Below the pieces are notes generated by a model. It was not told the origin of the DNA, did not search any database, and saw nothing but the letters and a program-made list of their open reading frames with translations. This document shows positions 1 through 8,689 of a stretch of DNA of 64,000 nucleotides, piece by piece. The stretch is taken from contig NZ_QFWW01000059.1 of the NCBI RefSeq assembly GCF_003265345.1, forward strand, positions 175,238 to 239,237, given 5' to 3'. Source of the DNA: Lentzea terrae. GTDB taxonomy: Bacteria; Actinomycetota; Actinomycetes; Mycobacteriales; Pseudonocardiaceae. The position numbers and the translations under genes were made by a program. Numbering within the stretch: the stretch's first letter is position 1; each line of letters begins with the position of its first letter.

Positions 1-1559
1 TCCTCGACGGGCGTACCGGAGAGCTTGCCGACGCGCAGCGTGCGGCGGATCGAGACACGCATGTTCGCCTTGTTGGGCAACGGCTTGTACGGCGACTCGG
101 CGTCGCCGGGCGCCGGGATCTTCATCAGCGTCGACAGCAGTCCGTGCGTCCACACGTTCGCGCCGCCGGCACCGGTGTTGTCGTCCACACCGAGGATCGG
201 GCCCAGCTCGTGGTCGGCCCAGCCCGCGGCGAAGATGTCGGTGGCGGAGTAGCAGCGCGCGTCGGTGATCAGCACGACCGGGCCGTGGTAGGTCTGCCCC
301 ACCGCGTTCGCGCCCTCGACGGGCGTGATGGTGTGGGCGCAGGAGAACGCCTGGCCGGTCTCGGTCGAGGTGTCGAGCGACGGGAACCACGGGCCGAGGT
401 TGATCTGCCCGGTCGGGTCGTCCGCGTGCCGGCGGCAGATCCGCAGGTTCAGCGGCGTGCTGAGGAACTGCACGGGTTCCGGGTCGATGCGGCGCGGGGT
501 CATCGTCTGCAGCAGGAACTCCGAGGCGAAGATGTGGCCTCCGCCGTTGTCGCGGACGTCGACGATGAGTCCGTTCTGCGGCAGGAGGTTCGCGAGCCGG
601 ACGAACTCGGCGAGGAACGCGTCCGGGTCGGTCACGCTGAACGTGAAGATCCGCAGGTGCCCGAACTCCCCGGACGGCGTGGTCACCGGGCGGGCGCGGA
701 ACACGCCGGGCATCGTCGTCGGCACGTCCTGCGCGCCCATCGCGACCGCGCCACCGGCGGACTCGGCCTGCACGACCTTGGGCGCGTGCAACAACTTCTT
801 GGCGCGCGCCTTCTCGTCGGAGTCGAGGTCGACGCCCTGCGCGGCCGCGGCCGGGCTGAGCGAGTCGACGTCGGTCATGGGCGGCAGGTTGTCCGTCACC
901 TGCCAGTCGACGCGGATCTCCTGGGCGGCGCCGCCGTTCTCGTCGCGGTAGGTGACGACGACCCAGTCCTCGTCCGGCGGGAGCTGGATCACCAAGGGGC
1001 GCAACGTGAGCGACTCCAGGCCGCGGGCGAGGTTCGCGGCGGTGTTGCTGCCCGCGAAGATCGCGCCGTTCAACGCCACAGCGCGGGCGATCGGCGTGCC
1101 GTTCCAGTGCGTCACCTCGGCGCCGACGGCGAGACCGTTGAAGTTCGCGACCGTGCGCGCGACGAGGTACTGCTCGGTGCCGTCGGCGGCGAAGCAGCGC
1201 TCCAGCTGGAACGGCAGGAAGGCGATCTTGCCCGCGAACGGCGCGGGCAGCAGGTAGTTCGTGTGCAGGTCGCGCACCGAGTGGAAGGTGCTCGACAGCT
1301 CGCGGTGGAACTGCCACTCGGGCTCGGCCGTGGCATCGGTCTGCCGTTCGAGTCTGGCTCTCAGCACTCTGAGTCTTTGCACGGGATTCACCGCGTGCAT
1401 CGCGACTTTGAGCGGCAGGTGCGCGTAGTTCTGTTCCAGCAGGATCAGTGCCTGCTCGACGATGAGCTTGCGCTGCGCCAGGGTGAGCGTGCCCGCGGTG
1501 GCGAGGAACTCGGCAAGCCCGACGGAGTTTGCGACGTTCGGGTGAGCGGTTGCGGTCAT
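1..1559 (-). CDS. S41 family peptidase, C-terminus outside window
   Basis: This frame is open from an ATG at 1559 to the left window edge, so about 519 residues are visible and the C-terminus is missing. It starts after a strong AAGGAGG site. An N-terminal helical cap of about 100 residues precedes an S41 (tail-specific protease) core. Around residue 335 the segment GLIVDVRDNGGG matches the conserved strand-turn of the family, and around residue 438 DARCYSATD places the likely catalytic Ser after Tyr. No signal peptide is seen, so it is probably cytoplasmic. The catalytic Lys expected a little further on cannot be assigned with certainty. Divergent from the membrane protein gene at 1678. Confidence 0.85.
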   Translation of the reverse strand, partial: MTATAHPNVANSVGLAEFLATAGTLTLAQRKLIVEQALILLEQNYAHLPLKVAMHAVNPVQRLRVLRARLERQTDATAEPEWQFHRELSSTFHSVRDLHTNYLLPAPFAGKIAFLPFQLERCFAADGTEQYLVARTVANFNGLAVGAEVTHWNGTPIARAVALNGAIFAGSNTAANLARGLESLTLRPLVIQLPPDEDWVVVTYRDENGGAAQEIRVDWQVTDNLPPMTDVDSLSPAAAAQGVDLDSDEKARAKKLLHAPKVVQAESAGGAVAMGAQDVPTTMPGVFRARPVTTPSGEFGHLRIFTFSVTDPDAFLAEFVRLANLLPQNGLIVDVRDNGGGHIFASEFLLQTMTPRRIDPEPVQFLSTPLNLRICRRHADDPTGQINLGPWFPSLDTSTETGQAFSCAHTITPVEGANAVGQTYHGPVVLITDARCYSATDIFAAGWADHELGPILGVDDNTGAGGANVWTHGLLSTLMKIPAPGDAESPYKPLPNKANMRVSIRRTLRVGKLSGTPVE

Positions 1560-1677
1560 GGTGGTGCCTCCTTGCCAAGTAGAGGCTTTCCAGGGCGCCT
1601 GGATACACCTTTTTCACCCGTTCGGCCGCTAACCGGAGCAGTTTTCCGGACGACAACTGGAGTAAAGGGAGGCCGCG

Positions 1678-4080
1678 ATGAGCCTGAAGAGTCCTCGGGC
1701 CCTCGAACTGCGCATCCACGGGGTCAACAACACGCCCCCGGCCGCGCTGCTGGCGCTCCCCGAGCACGCCGTCGAGCAGTTCCGCGGCGATCGCTTCGGC
1801 AGCTTCTGGAAACCGAAGCCGGACAAGGTCGCCGAACTGCCACCGGACCACGCCGGGCGGGTGCCCGACGACGTGCGGCGCGAGGCGTACTCGTGGGGCG
1901 GCATGGCGCGCAGCAGCCCCGGCGTGCCCGGCAGCGGGGTGCCGTCGGTGCTCGCGAACGTGCTGGGGCGCATCGGATGGGCGTTGCTGCTCCCCTTCGG
2001 CCTCGCGAACGTCGCCTACTGGTCCCGCAAGCTGCCGGACGACTCGATGCCGACGACGAAGCGGATGGTGTGGTGGAACGCCGGGCGCGGCGCCGCTTCG
2101 ACGCGGCTGTTCGGGCTCGGGCTCACCGTGCTGCTGGTGCTGTCGGTGTGCGAGGTCGCGATCGACGTCTACGCGATCCAGTGCTCGCTGCCGGGCACGA
2201 CGTGCAAGCGACTGCCGGAGTTCATGGACCTGCTCGGCGATCCTGCCCCGCACATCAGGGTCCTGGCCGCCTCGGCCGTGCCGGTGTTGCTGCTGCTGGG
2301 GTTGCTGGCGCTGACGTCGTTGTCGCGCAGCCGGTACGAGATGACGACGATGCGCCGCGTGCCGGCGCGGCGGCCGGGCGTCATGCTCAGCCGGGCGTCG
2401 ATGTGGGAAGGCAGCCCGCGGATCCGCCGGCTCACCCGGCTGCACCTCGCCGCCGGATGCTGCGTGGTGGTGCTGGTGACGAGCGCCCAGCAGTTGCAGC
2501 ACGCGTTCTTCCTGACACTCACCGTGCTCGCGGGCGGCCTGCTGGCGGTCGTCATGGCGCGCGTGGTCGTCACCGCGACGGACTGCCCGGACGTGCCGTC
2601 GACCGAGAAGGGCGGCCTGTGGTCGTGGCTGCTGGTGATCTCGGCGGTGCTCGTGCTGGTGGTGCACGGGTTCGGGCTGTACTCGATCGCGCCGTCGTTC
2701 GACGGGCCGCTGTGGCTCGCGTCGTGGGGACCGCCCGTGGTCGCGGTGGCGCTGCTCGGTTCCGTGCTGGCGGCGTGGTCGTGGCGGCGCAACGACGCCA
2801 AGGGGCCGCTGGTCCTGCTCGTGCTGTTCGTGGCGTTCATGGTTGCCACGTACTGGTTTTCGCTTTCTTGGGTCGGAGCTGTCGTCGTCGGCGGGATCCT
2901 GGCGTGGCGGGCCAGGCCGCTTCCTGGTGACGAGTGGCAGGCCTGGCGCGGCGCGGGACCCGGTGTGCTGCTGGGGTTGTCGCTGACCACCTCGGTGATG
3001 CTGTCCGCCGTGCTGGTGCTGACGTTCCGGGGCTGGGTCGGGACGGGGTTGCGGGTGCCGTCGTTCTACTCGTGGTTCAGCGCGGCCTTCGCGGTGGCGC
3101 TGGTTCCGCTGGTGCTGCTGATTCTGGTGCAGGCGCTGACGTTGTTGTCCCGGTTGGCCAAGCCCGCCCTGCTGGACGACGAGGCCGAGGTGCTCGTCGT
3201 GCGGGTGCGGCACGTGGTCGCCGTGACGCACCGGGCCGAGAACGTCACGGGCGTGCTGTCCGTGTCCGGTGTGCTCGCGCTGATCCTGACCTGCTACCTG
3301 ACGTTCGACTCGCCGGCGTGGACCGGGTGGCACGGCGTCACGTGGGTGCTGGGCAAGGGCGACTGGGTCACCGGGCTCGCCGGGGTCGCGGTGATCGGGT
3401 CGTTCGTCGGCGCGGGGATGCTCACGAACCGGCGTCCGCTCGGCCTGTTGTGGGACCTGATGTGCTTCCTGCCGCGCACGGCGCACCCGTTCTCGCCGCC
3501 CTGTTACGCGGAACGCGCGGTGCCGGAGATCGCCGACCGGACCCGCGAGTTCCTGGACTCGGGTGACGATCGTCGCGTGGTGCTGTCCGCGCACAGTCTG
3601 GGCGCCGTGCTGGCCGTCGCGGCGCTCTACGCGTTGCCGGAGGGGTATTTGCAGCGCGTGCAGCTGCTGACGTACGGAGTGCAGCTGCGGCCGTACTTCG
3701 GGCGGATCTTCCCCGAGCTGCTCGGTCCCGTCGTGCTGGGCACGCCGGAAGTCCGTGCGGGCGCGATGTTCTCGCGCGACCCGTGGCGCCGCGAGCCCGG
3801 GGTGTCGCCCGATCGCGGGCTTGCCGCGTTGCTGGGTCCGAGCTGGATCAACCTGTGGCGGCGCACCGACTACCTGGGTTTCCCCGTGCACGGCTGGGGG
3901 CCGAACCCCGTTGACCGCCGGGCAAGTGAGACGGACGGCTCACCGGACAAAGTGGAGACTCACGGCGGCTATCACCTGTGTGCGGCTTATGCGCAGGCCT
4001 TCCGAGACCTCGTCTCAATTGATCTGAACCAGTCACCCGATGGTGGACGTGGAGGGGGTGGGAACCTGGAACGCAGTTGA
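1678..4080 (+). CDS. Large multi-helix membrane protein with lipase-like Ser motif
   Basis: An 800-residue protein starting at ATG 1678 behind GGGAGG. The N-terminus has a soluble segment with RIHGVNN, resembling the oxyanion-side HG motif of alpha/beta hydrolases. The middle (about residues 95-590) holds roughly ten to twelve hydrophobic helices. The C-terminal soluble part has VLSAHSLGAVLAV near residue 640, which has the GxSxG-like nucleophile elbow form (AHSLG), followed by a late His. This looks like a hydrolase domain split or interrupted by a membrane region. Function unknown; lipid or ester hydrolysis at the membrane is an inference. Confidence 0.8.
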   Translation: MSLKSPRALELRIHGVNNTPPAALLALPEHAVEQFRGDRFGSFWKPKPDKVAELPPDHAGRVPDDVRREAYSWGGMARSSPGVPGSGVPSVLANVLGRIGWALLLPFGLANVAYWSRKLPDDSMPTTKRMVWWNAGRGAASTRLFGLGLTVLLVLSVCEVAIDVYAIQCSLPGTTCKRLPEFMDLLGDPAPHIRVLAASAVPVLLLLGLLALTSLSRSRYEMTTMRRVPARRPGVMLSRASMWEGSPRIRRLTRLHLAAGCCVVVLVTSAQQLQHAFFLTLTVLAGGLLAVVMARVVVTATDCPDVPSTEKGGLWSWLLVISAVLVLVVHGFGLYSIAPSFDGPLWLASWGPPVVAVALLGSVLAAWSWRRNDAKGPLVLLVLFVAFMVATYWFSLSWVGAVVVGGILAWRARPLPGDEWQAWRGAGPGVLLGLSLTTSVMLSAVLVLTFRGWVGTGLRVPSFYSWFSAAFAVALVPLVLLILVQALTLLSRLAKPALLDDEAEVLVVRVRHVVAVTHRAENVTGVLSVSGVLALILTCYLTFDSPAWTGWHGVTWVLGKGDWVTGLAGVAVIGSFVGAGMLTNRRPLGLLWDLMCFLPRTAHPFSPPCYAERAVPEIADRTREFLDSGDDRRVVLSAHSLGAVLAVAALYALPEGYLQRVQLLTYGVQLRPYFGRIFPELLGPVVLGTPEVRAGAMFSRDPWRREPGVSPDRGLAALLGPSWINLWRRTDYLGFPVHGWGPNPVDRRASETDGSPDKVETHGGYHLCAAYAQAFRDLVSIDLNQSPDGGRGGGGNLERS

Positions 4081-4095
4081 ACTCCAAGGAGAGAC

Positions 4096-4686
4096 ATGCG
4101 CACGACTGTGGCGGCCCTCGTGGGTGCCGTACTGCTCACCGGTGGACTGGCCGCTTGTTCGAGCGAGGCCCCGACCTCCTCCGCACCGCAGCCCCCTGCG
4201 ATCAAGCCGGTGGCGGAGACCTCGCTGGCAGCACCTGCCGCGTCCGGTGACCAGCCGAAGGGCATCACCTACGACGTCAAGCGGATCCCGGTGGGCGCCC
4301 AGCTCTCCACCGGCTCGTCCGTCGCCAATGGACAGACGACGGTCGAGCTGAAGGTGTCCGGCCTGCTGCCGAACACGAAGTACGGCTCGCACGTGCACAC
4401 CAAGCCGTGCGGCGCCAAGCCCGCCGACTCCGGCCCGCACTACCAGCACACGAAGGACCCGGTGTCGCCGAGCGTCGACCCCAAGTACGCCAACGCGGAG
4501 AACGAGATCTGGCTCGACTTCACCACCGACGCCGCCGGTGCCGCGACCGGCACGGCCACGGTGAAGTGGGAGTTCCGCAAAGGCGAGGCGAACGCCGTGA
4601 TCATCCACGCGACGCACTCCAGCACCGAGCACGGCAAGGCGGGCACGGCCGGTGACCGCCTCGCGTGCCTCACCGCGCAGTTCTGA
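4096..4686 (+). CDS. Cu/Zn superoxide dismutase-like lipoprotein
   Basis: A 196-residue secreted protein with a lipobox (GLAAC at residues 16-20), so it is probably tethered to the outer face of the membrane. After a Ser/Pro-rich linker it has the SOD Greek-key fold signatures: GSHVHTKPCG gives the two copper His of the HVH motif, GPHYQH gives further His, and a C-terminal GDRLAC carries the active-site Arg. The usual zinc-loop GDL segment is replaced by NEIWLDF, so zinc binding is doubtful. Superoxide removal is likely but the enzyme is divergent. Start at ATG 4096 behind AAGGAGAG, 15 bp after the preceding stop, so possibly cotranscribed. Confidence 0.82.
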   Translation: MRTTVAALVGAVLLTGGLAACSSEAPTSSAPQPPAIKPVAETSLAAPAASGDQPKGITYDVKRIPVGAQLSTGSSVANGQTTVELKVSGLLPNTKYGSHVHTKPCGAKPADSGPHYQHTKDPVSPSVDPKYANAENEIWLDFTTDAAGAATGTATVKWEFRKGEANAVIIHATHSSTEHGKAGTAGDRLACLTAQF

Positions 4687-4795
4687 TCGGCAGTGGTGTG
4701 GCCCGGAACGTTGCCGGGGGAATTCGCGGTCAGACGGGTGCATCGTGGTGCCCTGCTGAGCGTGAATTACCTCGCCGACGTTCCGGGACGCGCCA

Positions 4796-5848
4796 CTAGC
4801 AGGGCCAGGTCAGGGCCACACCCCCAGCGAGGTGTGGCCCTGACACCGGTTCCAGCACCGCCGCACGCACGAGGTTGAGCACCTCGTACCGTGGTCCGGC
4901 GCGGCGGACCAGTCCGCGCACGCTCAGCACGTGCGCGACGCGTTCGTCGTCCGCGTCCCCCTCCGCCATGCGCACCAGTGCGTCGCGCTCCTCGGCATCC
5001 AATGTGGACAGCGAGAGCCGCAACGAGTCGCGCAGGTGCGCCGAGGTCGGGTCCAGCGGGTTGGACCGCAGCCGCTCCAGCAGGTGCTGCGGCGAGTAGA
5101 CCATGAACCACCCGGCGGCGAACTCCAGCGCCGACGGCAGCCCGTCGAGCTCCCGCACCAGCCCGGTCAGCGCGGCGTGGTTCGCGTCCTCCTGCCGGAA
5201 CCCGGGCCGCACCCGCCGCACGTTGGTCACGAGCAACTGCACTGCCGCGTCGTCGGTCAACGGTCCCAACGGAAACACGTGCTCGCCCGCGATCCCGGTC
5301 GGCGCCAACGACGTGACGACGACCCGCAGCCGCGGGTGCCGCTCCAGCAGGTGCGCGTCCGGGGTGTGATCGGTGACGAGCACGGTGTCCTGGTCGTCGT
5401 CGATCACCGGCGTCCGCGAGACCGGCAGCCACGCCACCGACCAGCCGAGCCGGAAGTGCAGCTCCCCCGCCACCTCCAGCGCGAGCCGCGTCTTGCCCAC
5501 CCCGCTGACCCCGGTGACGGTGACCAGCCGCCGCCCGTCGACGACCAGGTCGACGAGCGCGGCCACCTCGTCGTGCCGTCCCACGATCGCCGACGAGGGC
5601 GCGGGCGGCGGCACCGACACCGGACCCGCGGGCCGTCCGGCGGCCTCCTGCAGGTTTGCCCGGCTGTCGTCGTCCAGCCTCAGCCCGTCCGCGAGCAACC
5701 GGACCGTCTCGGCGCGCGGCGACCTCGTGCGGCCGCACTCCAGGTCGCGGATGGCCCGGACGCTCACCATCGCGAAATCGGCCAGTTGCTGCTGGGTGAG
5801 GCCGACCCGAATGCGATGGGTGCGCAGCAGTTCCCCGAATTCCCTCAC
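4796..5848 (-). CDS. HTH (XRE-type) P-loop ATPase regulator, lanthipeptide locus
   Basis: A 350-residue protein from GTG 5848, preceded by GGAGGGGG. Residues about 1-60 form a helix-turn-helix of Cro/XRE type (GLTQQQLADFAMVSVRAIRD). Residues about 90-300 are an NB-ARC/STAND-like domain with Walker A GVSGVGKTRLA; there is little space for an effector repeat domain, so it is much shorter than AfsR or SARP-type relatives. It is transcribed away from lanM across a shared promoter region, which suggests control of that locus. Its start codon overlaps the stop of the 31-residue leader ORF (GTGA), suggesting translational coupling. Confidence 0.8.
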   Translation of the reverse strand: MREFGELLRTHRIRVGLTQQQLADFAMVSVRAIRDLECGRTRSPRAETVRLLADGLRLDDDSRANLQEAAGRPAGPVSVPPPAPSSAIVGRHDEVAALVDLVVDGRRLVTVTGVSGVGKTRLALEVAGELHFRLGWSVAWLPVSRTPVIDDDQDTVLVTDHTPDAHLLERHPRLRVVVTSLAPTGIAGEHVFPLGPLTDDAAVQLLVTNVRRVRPGFRQEDANHAALTGLVRELDGLPSALEFAAGWFMVYSPQHLLERLRSNPLDPTSAHLRDSLRLSLSTLDAEERDALVRMAEGDADDERVAHVLSVRGLVRRAGPRYEVLNLVRAAVLEPVSGPHLAGGVALTWPC

Positions 5849-5940
5849 GCCGACTCCCCCTCCAGGCCGCGGCCAACGAACCCGCAGGGGGTCGACAACA
5901 CGGTGCAGCGGGTGCGCAGCAGTTCCCCGAACTCCCTCAT
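5845..5940 (-). CDS. 31-residue leader ORF repeating the regulator N-terminus
   Basis: ATG at 5940 follows a strong GAGGAGGG site. The ORF encodes 31 residues whose first ten, MREFGELLRT, are identical to the first ten of the downstream regulator, with nearly identical DNA (positions 5914-5940 against 5822-5848). After that it diverges into TRCTVLSTPCG and similar. Its TGA overlaps the regulator GTG. It may be a coupled leader peptide or the scar of a small tandem duplication of the gene start. Whether the peptide itself has a function is unknown. Confidence 0.55.
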   Translation of the reverse strand: MREFGELLRTRCTVLSTPCGFVGRGLEGESA

Positions 5941-5990
5941 GCTCGTTCCCTCCTCTGGGCACGAGTCTCGGGCCGCCGGCGTTTCGGAAC

Positions 5991-6046
5991 ATGGGGGTCG
6001 CACCCCCATATTCACGTTCGGCACAAATCTGGGGGCCCGGCCCCCA
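5991..6046. promoter_or_regulatory. Paired G-rich palindromes in divergent promoter
   Basis: Between the leader ORF (ATG 5940) and lanM (GTG 6081) lie two perfect inverted repeats: ATGGGGGT-CGC-ACCCCCAT at 5991-6009 and TGGGGGC-CCG-GCCCCCA at 6030-6046. Read outward from the centre they are inverted copies of one another, both flanked by an ACATGGGGG or CACATGGGGG edge, centre to centre 38 bp. They could be operators for one of the flanking regulators or RNA hairpins. The remaining 140-bp gap has no other gene. Confidence 0.5.
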
Positions 6047-6080
6047 TGTGCGTCGCGCGCACGCATGCGAGGTTCTGCCG

Positions 6081-8663
6081 GTGACCTCCGCGGCCGAGAC
6101 CACCACGGGCGAGAGCTGGACAGCGGCTTTCGCCCACGCGCTGCGCCCGCTGATCGACGCCGCCCGCCTGGAGGTCGCGCCCCCGTTCGACGCCGCGTTC
6201 GCCGAGCAGCTCGGCCGGCGACTGGTCGGCATCGCTGCCCGCACGCTGGTGCTGGAGCTGCACAACGCGAAAGGCACCCTCTCCGCGGACACCAGCGAGG
6301 AGCGGTTCGCGGAGTTCACCCGGACTCTCGACCTGCAAGCGCTGTTCGTGCGCTACCCGGTGCTGGCCCGCCTCCTCGCGCAAGCCTGTGAGCAGGCCGT
6401 GAAGGCGCACCACGAGCTGTCTTCGCGCTTCACCCGGGACCGCGCGGAGATCGTCAGAACGATCTTCGACAACCACGACCCCGGCACGCTCCAGTCCATC
6501 GAGACGGGCCAGGGCGACCCCCACCAGCAGGGCCGCACGGTCGCGACCTTGACCTTCGAATCCGGCGCGCGCCTGATCTACCGCCCCCGCCCGGTACAGC
6601 TGCACGCGCACTTCGAAGCCCAGCTGTCCTGGTTTTCCAGGCGAACCGGAATCAGCTTCCGGACACCGAAACTCACCGCCAAAGACGGGTACGGGTGGCT
6701 CGAGTTCATCAGCCACGAGCCGTGCGCGGACATCAAGAACGTGGCCGACTTCTACCGTCGGCTCGGTGCGTTGCTCGCGCTGCTGTACGCGGTCGACGGC
6801 ACGGACATGCACTTCGAGAACCTGATCGCGTGCGGCGACCAGCCGGTGCTGGTGGACGTGGAGACGCTGTTCCACCCGACGCCGACACTGACCGACGATC
6901 CCGCCGCCGAAGCACTCGCCCGGTCAGTGCATCGCACGGCCCTCCTCCCCCACGTGCTGTTGGGCGACAACGGCGCGAGCGACGTGTCCGGCGTTGGCGG
7001 GGATCGCGGCGTGCCGACCCCGGTGGACGTCGTCGACTGGGCCGACGCCGGCACGGACCGGATGCGGCTGGTCAGGCGGCCCAGCGAGTCGTCAGGGGCG
7101 TTCAACCGGCCGCTGCTGAACGGCACACCGGCGGAACCGGCCGACTACCAGGACTCGCTGCTGGCCGGGTTCCGCGCGGGCTACGACGCGATCGTGGCGC
7201 ATCGGGACGAGCTGCTGCGCCTGGTCCGTGCGTGCGCCGACGACGAGGTGCGGTTCGTGGCGCGTGCGACGCGTCAGTACGTCGTGTTGTTGGACGAGTC
7301 GACGCACCCAAGCGTGCTGACCGACGCGATGGACCGAGACCTGGCGTTTGGTGTGCTGGAAACCAACGACCCGTTGCTCGACCAGCTCGTGCCGTTCGAG
7401 ATCGCGGACCTGTGGTGTGGTGACGTGCCGTTGTTCACCTGCCGACCGGGGTCGCGCGACCTGTGGACCACGTCCGGGCTCCGGCTGCCGGGGATGCTGC
7501 CGGAGCCCGGACTGCGCGCCGTCGAACGCAAGATCGCTGCGATGAGCGAGGTCGACCGGCACGACCAGCAGTGGGTGATCACGGCCGCGCTGGCCTCCAG
7601 ACCCAAGCCCGTGTCGCACCGCTCCGGAGCGCCGCTGCCCGGCCACGTCGCCGCGGTCGACCCGGATCCGGCGCGGCTGCTGGTGGCCGCGTGCGGGATC
7701 GCGGACCAGATCCTCGCGCACGCGGTGACGGGCAAGGACCGGGTGAACTGGCTGGGGCTCGAGCTCGTCGACGACCGGCACTGGACGGTGCAGCCGCTCG
7801 GCGCTGGTTTGTCCAACGGCTACACAGGAGTCGCGCTGTTCCTGGCCGAACTGGGAGCGTTGACCGGTGCCGCTCGGTACATCGACTTCGCGCGGGACGC
7901 GGTCCGTCCGCTGCCGAGACTGCTCGAGAACTTCGCGGAGGAGCCCGAACTGGTCGCCGCGGCGGGCGGCGGACTCCACGGCCTGGGCGGGATCTGCTAC
8001 GGCCTCGCGCGCCTCACCTCGTTGCTGGGCCTCGACCACAGCCTGCTCACCGACGCGGTCGAGCTGATGCCGTTGGAGGACACGTCGTTCAGCGTCGTGG
8101 ACGGCGTCGCCGGATCACTCGCCGCGATGCTCGCCGTCGGCACCGCTAAATCGCTGGCGCTGGCCGACCACTACGCGACGGTGCTACGTGGCGCGATTTG
8201 CCGGACGAATGGGTTCGCCCGCGGTCATGCGGGAATCGGATGGGCGCTGCGGCGTTACGCGGCGGCGGTTCCCGACGAGTCAACAGATGTGGCAGGAAAG
8301 GCTTTCCTCGAGGGCGACGCGATCGACCCGACCGACACCGGCTGGTGCTCCGGTCTGGCGGGCGCAGCCCTCGCCCGCGGCGACGACCGGCTGGCAACGC
8401 TGCTGGCTCCGCGGGAACCGTTGCGGGACATGAGTCTCTGCCACGGCGAACTGGGCGTCGTGGAGGCCCTGTCCGCTCACCACCCCGGCGCCGCGACCCG
8501 CCGCACGGCGCTGTTGCTGGGAGCACTGGACGAACACGGCGCCCGCTGCGCCACTCCGGGCGGCGTGCCGTCGCCCGGTCTGCTCACGGGTCTGGCCGGC
8601 ATCGGTCACGGCCTGCTGCGCCAAGGGTTTCCCGTGCCGTCGGTCTTGCTGCTCGAACCGTGA
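6081..8663 (+). CDS. lanM: Class II lanthipeptide synthetase LanM
   Basis: An 860-residue bifunctional enzyme from GTG 6081 (GCGAGG eight bases upstream); the open frame runs further up but no other start has a ribosome site. Residues about 100-480 are the DUF4135 dehydratase, with MHFENLI near 243 and LVDVETLFHP near 257, which phosphorylates and eliminates Ser/Thr. Residues about 520-860 are the LanC-like cyclase, with the zinc ligands Cys 756 (WCSG) and Cys 787-His 788 (LCHGE) and the RGHAG motif near 714. It is somewhat shorter than typical LanM (900-1100) but all key residues are present. It should dehydrate a precursor and add Cys thiols to form lanthionines. The candidate precursor lies 26 bp downstream. 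No LanT transporter or protease is nearby. Confidence 0.93.
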   Translation: MTSAAETTTGESWTAAFAHALRPLIDAARLEVAPPFDAAFAEQLGRRLVGIAARTLVLELHNAKGTLSADTSEERFAEFTRTLDLQALFVRYPVLARLLAQACEQAVKAHHELSSRFTRDRAEIVRTIFDNHDPGTLQSIETGQGDPHQQGRTVATLTFESGARLIYRPRPVQLHAHFEAQLSWFSRRTGISFRTPKLTAKDGYGWLEFISHEPCADIKNVADFYRRLGALLALLYAVDGTDMHFENLIACGDQPVLVDVETLFHPTPTLTDDPAAEALARSVHRTALLPHVLLGDNGASDVSGVGGDRGVPTPVDVVDWADAGTDRMRLVRRPSESSGAFNRPLLNGTPAEPADYQDSLLAGFRAGYDAIVAHRDELLRLVRACADDEVRFVARATRQYVVLLDESTHPSVLTDAMDRDLAFGVLETNDPLLDQLVPFEIADLWCGDVPLFTCRPGSRDLWTTSGLRLPGMLPEPGLRAVERKIAAMSEVDRHDQQWVITAALASRPKPVSHRSGAPLPGHVAAVDPDPARLLVAACGIADQILAHAVTGKDRVNWLGLELVDDRHWTVQPLGAGLSNGYTGVALFLAELGALTGAARYIDFARDAVRPLPRLLENFAEEPELVAAAGGGLHGLGGICYGLARLTSLLGLDHSLLTDAVELMPLEDTSFSVVDGVAGSLAAMLAVGTAKSLALADHYATVLRGAICRTNGFARGHAGIGWALRRYAAAVPDESTDVAGKAFLEGDAIDPTDTGWCSGLAGAALARGDDRLATLLAPREPLRDMSLCHGELGVVEALSAHHPGAATRRTALLLGALDEHGARCATPGGVPSPGLLTGLAGIGHGLLRQGFPVPSVLLLEP

Positions 8664-8689
8664 CACCGAACTGATGAGGAGTGCGCCTG

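Noticed and set aside
144..2930. Long plus-strand open frame of over 900 codons opposite the S41 gene and through the membrane protein gene
   Set aside because: Translation is Arg/Gly/Ala/Val-rich with no domain, and the other frames show proper starts, ribosome sites and recognisable motifs. It is a GC-driven shadow.
4702..4718. Rho-independent terminator after the SOD-like gene
   Set aside because: Only a 5-bp stem (CCCGG/CCGGG) without a T-run; too weak to list.
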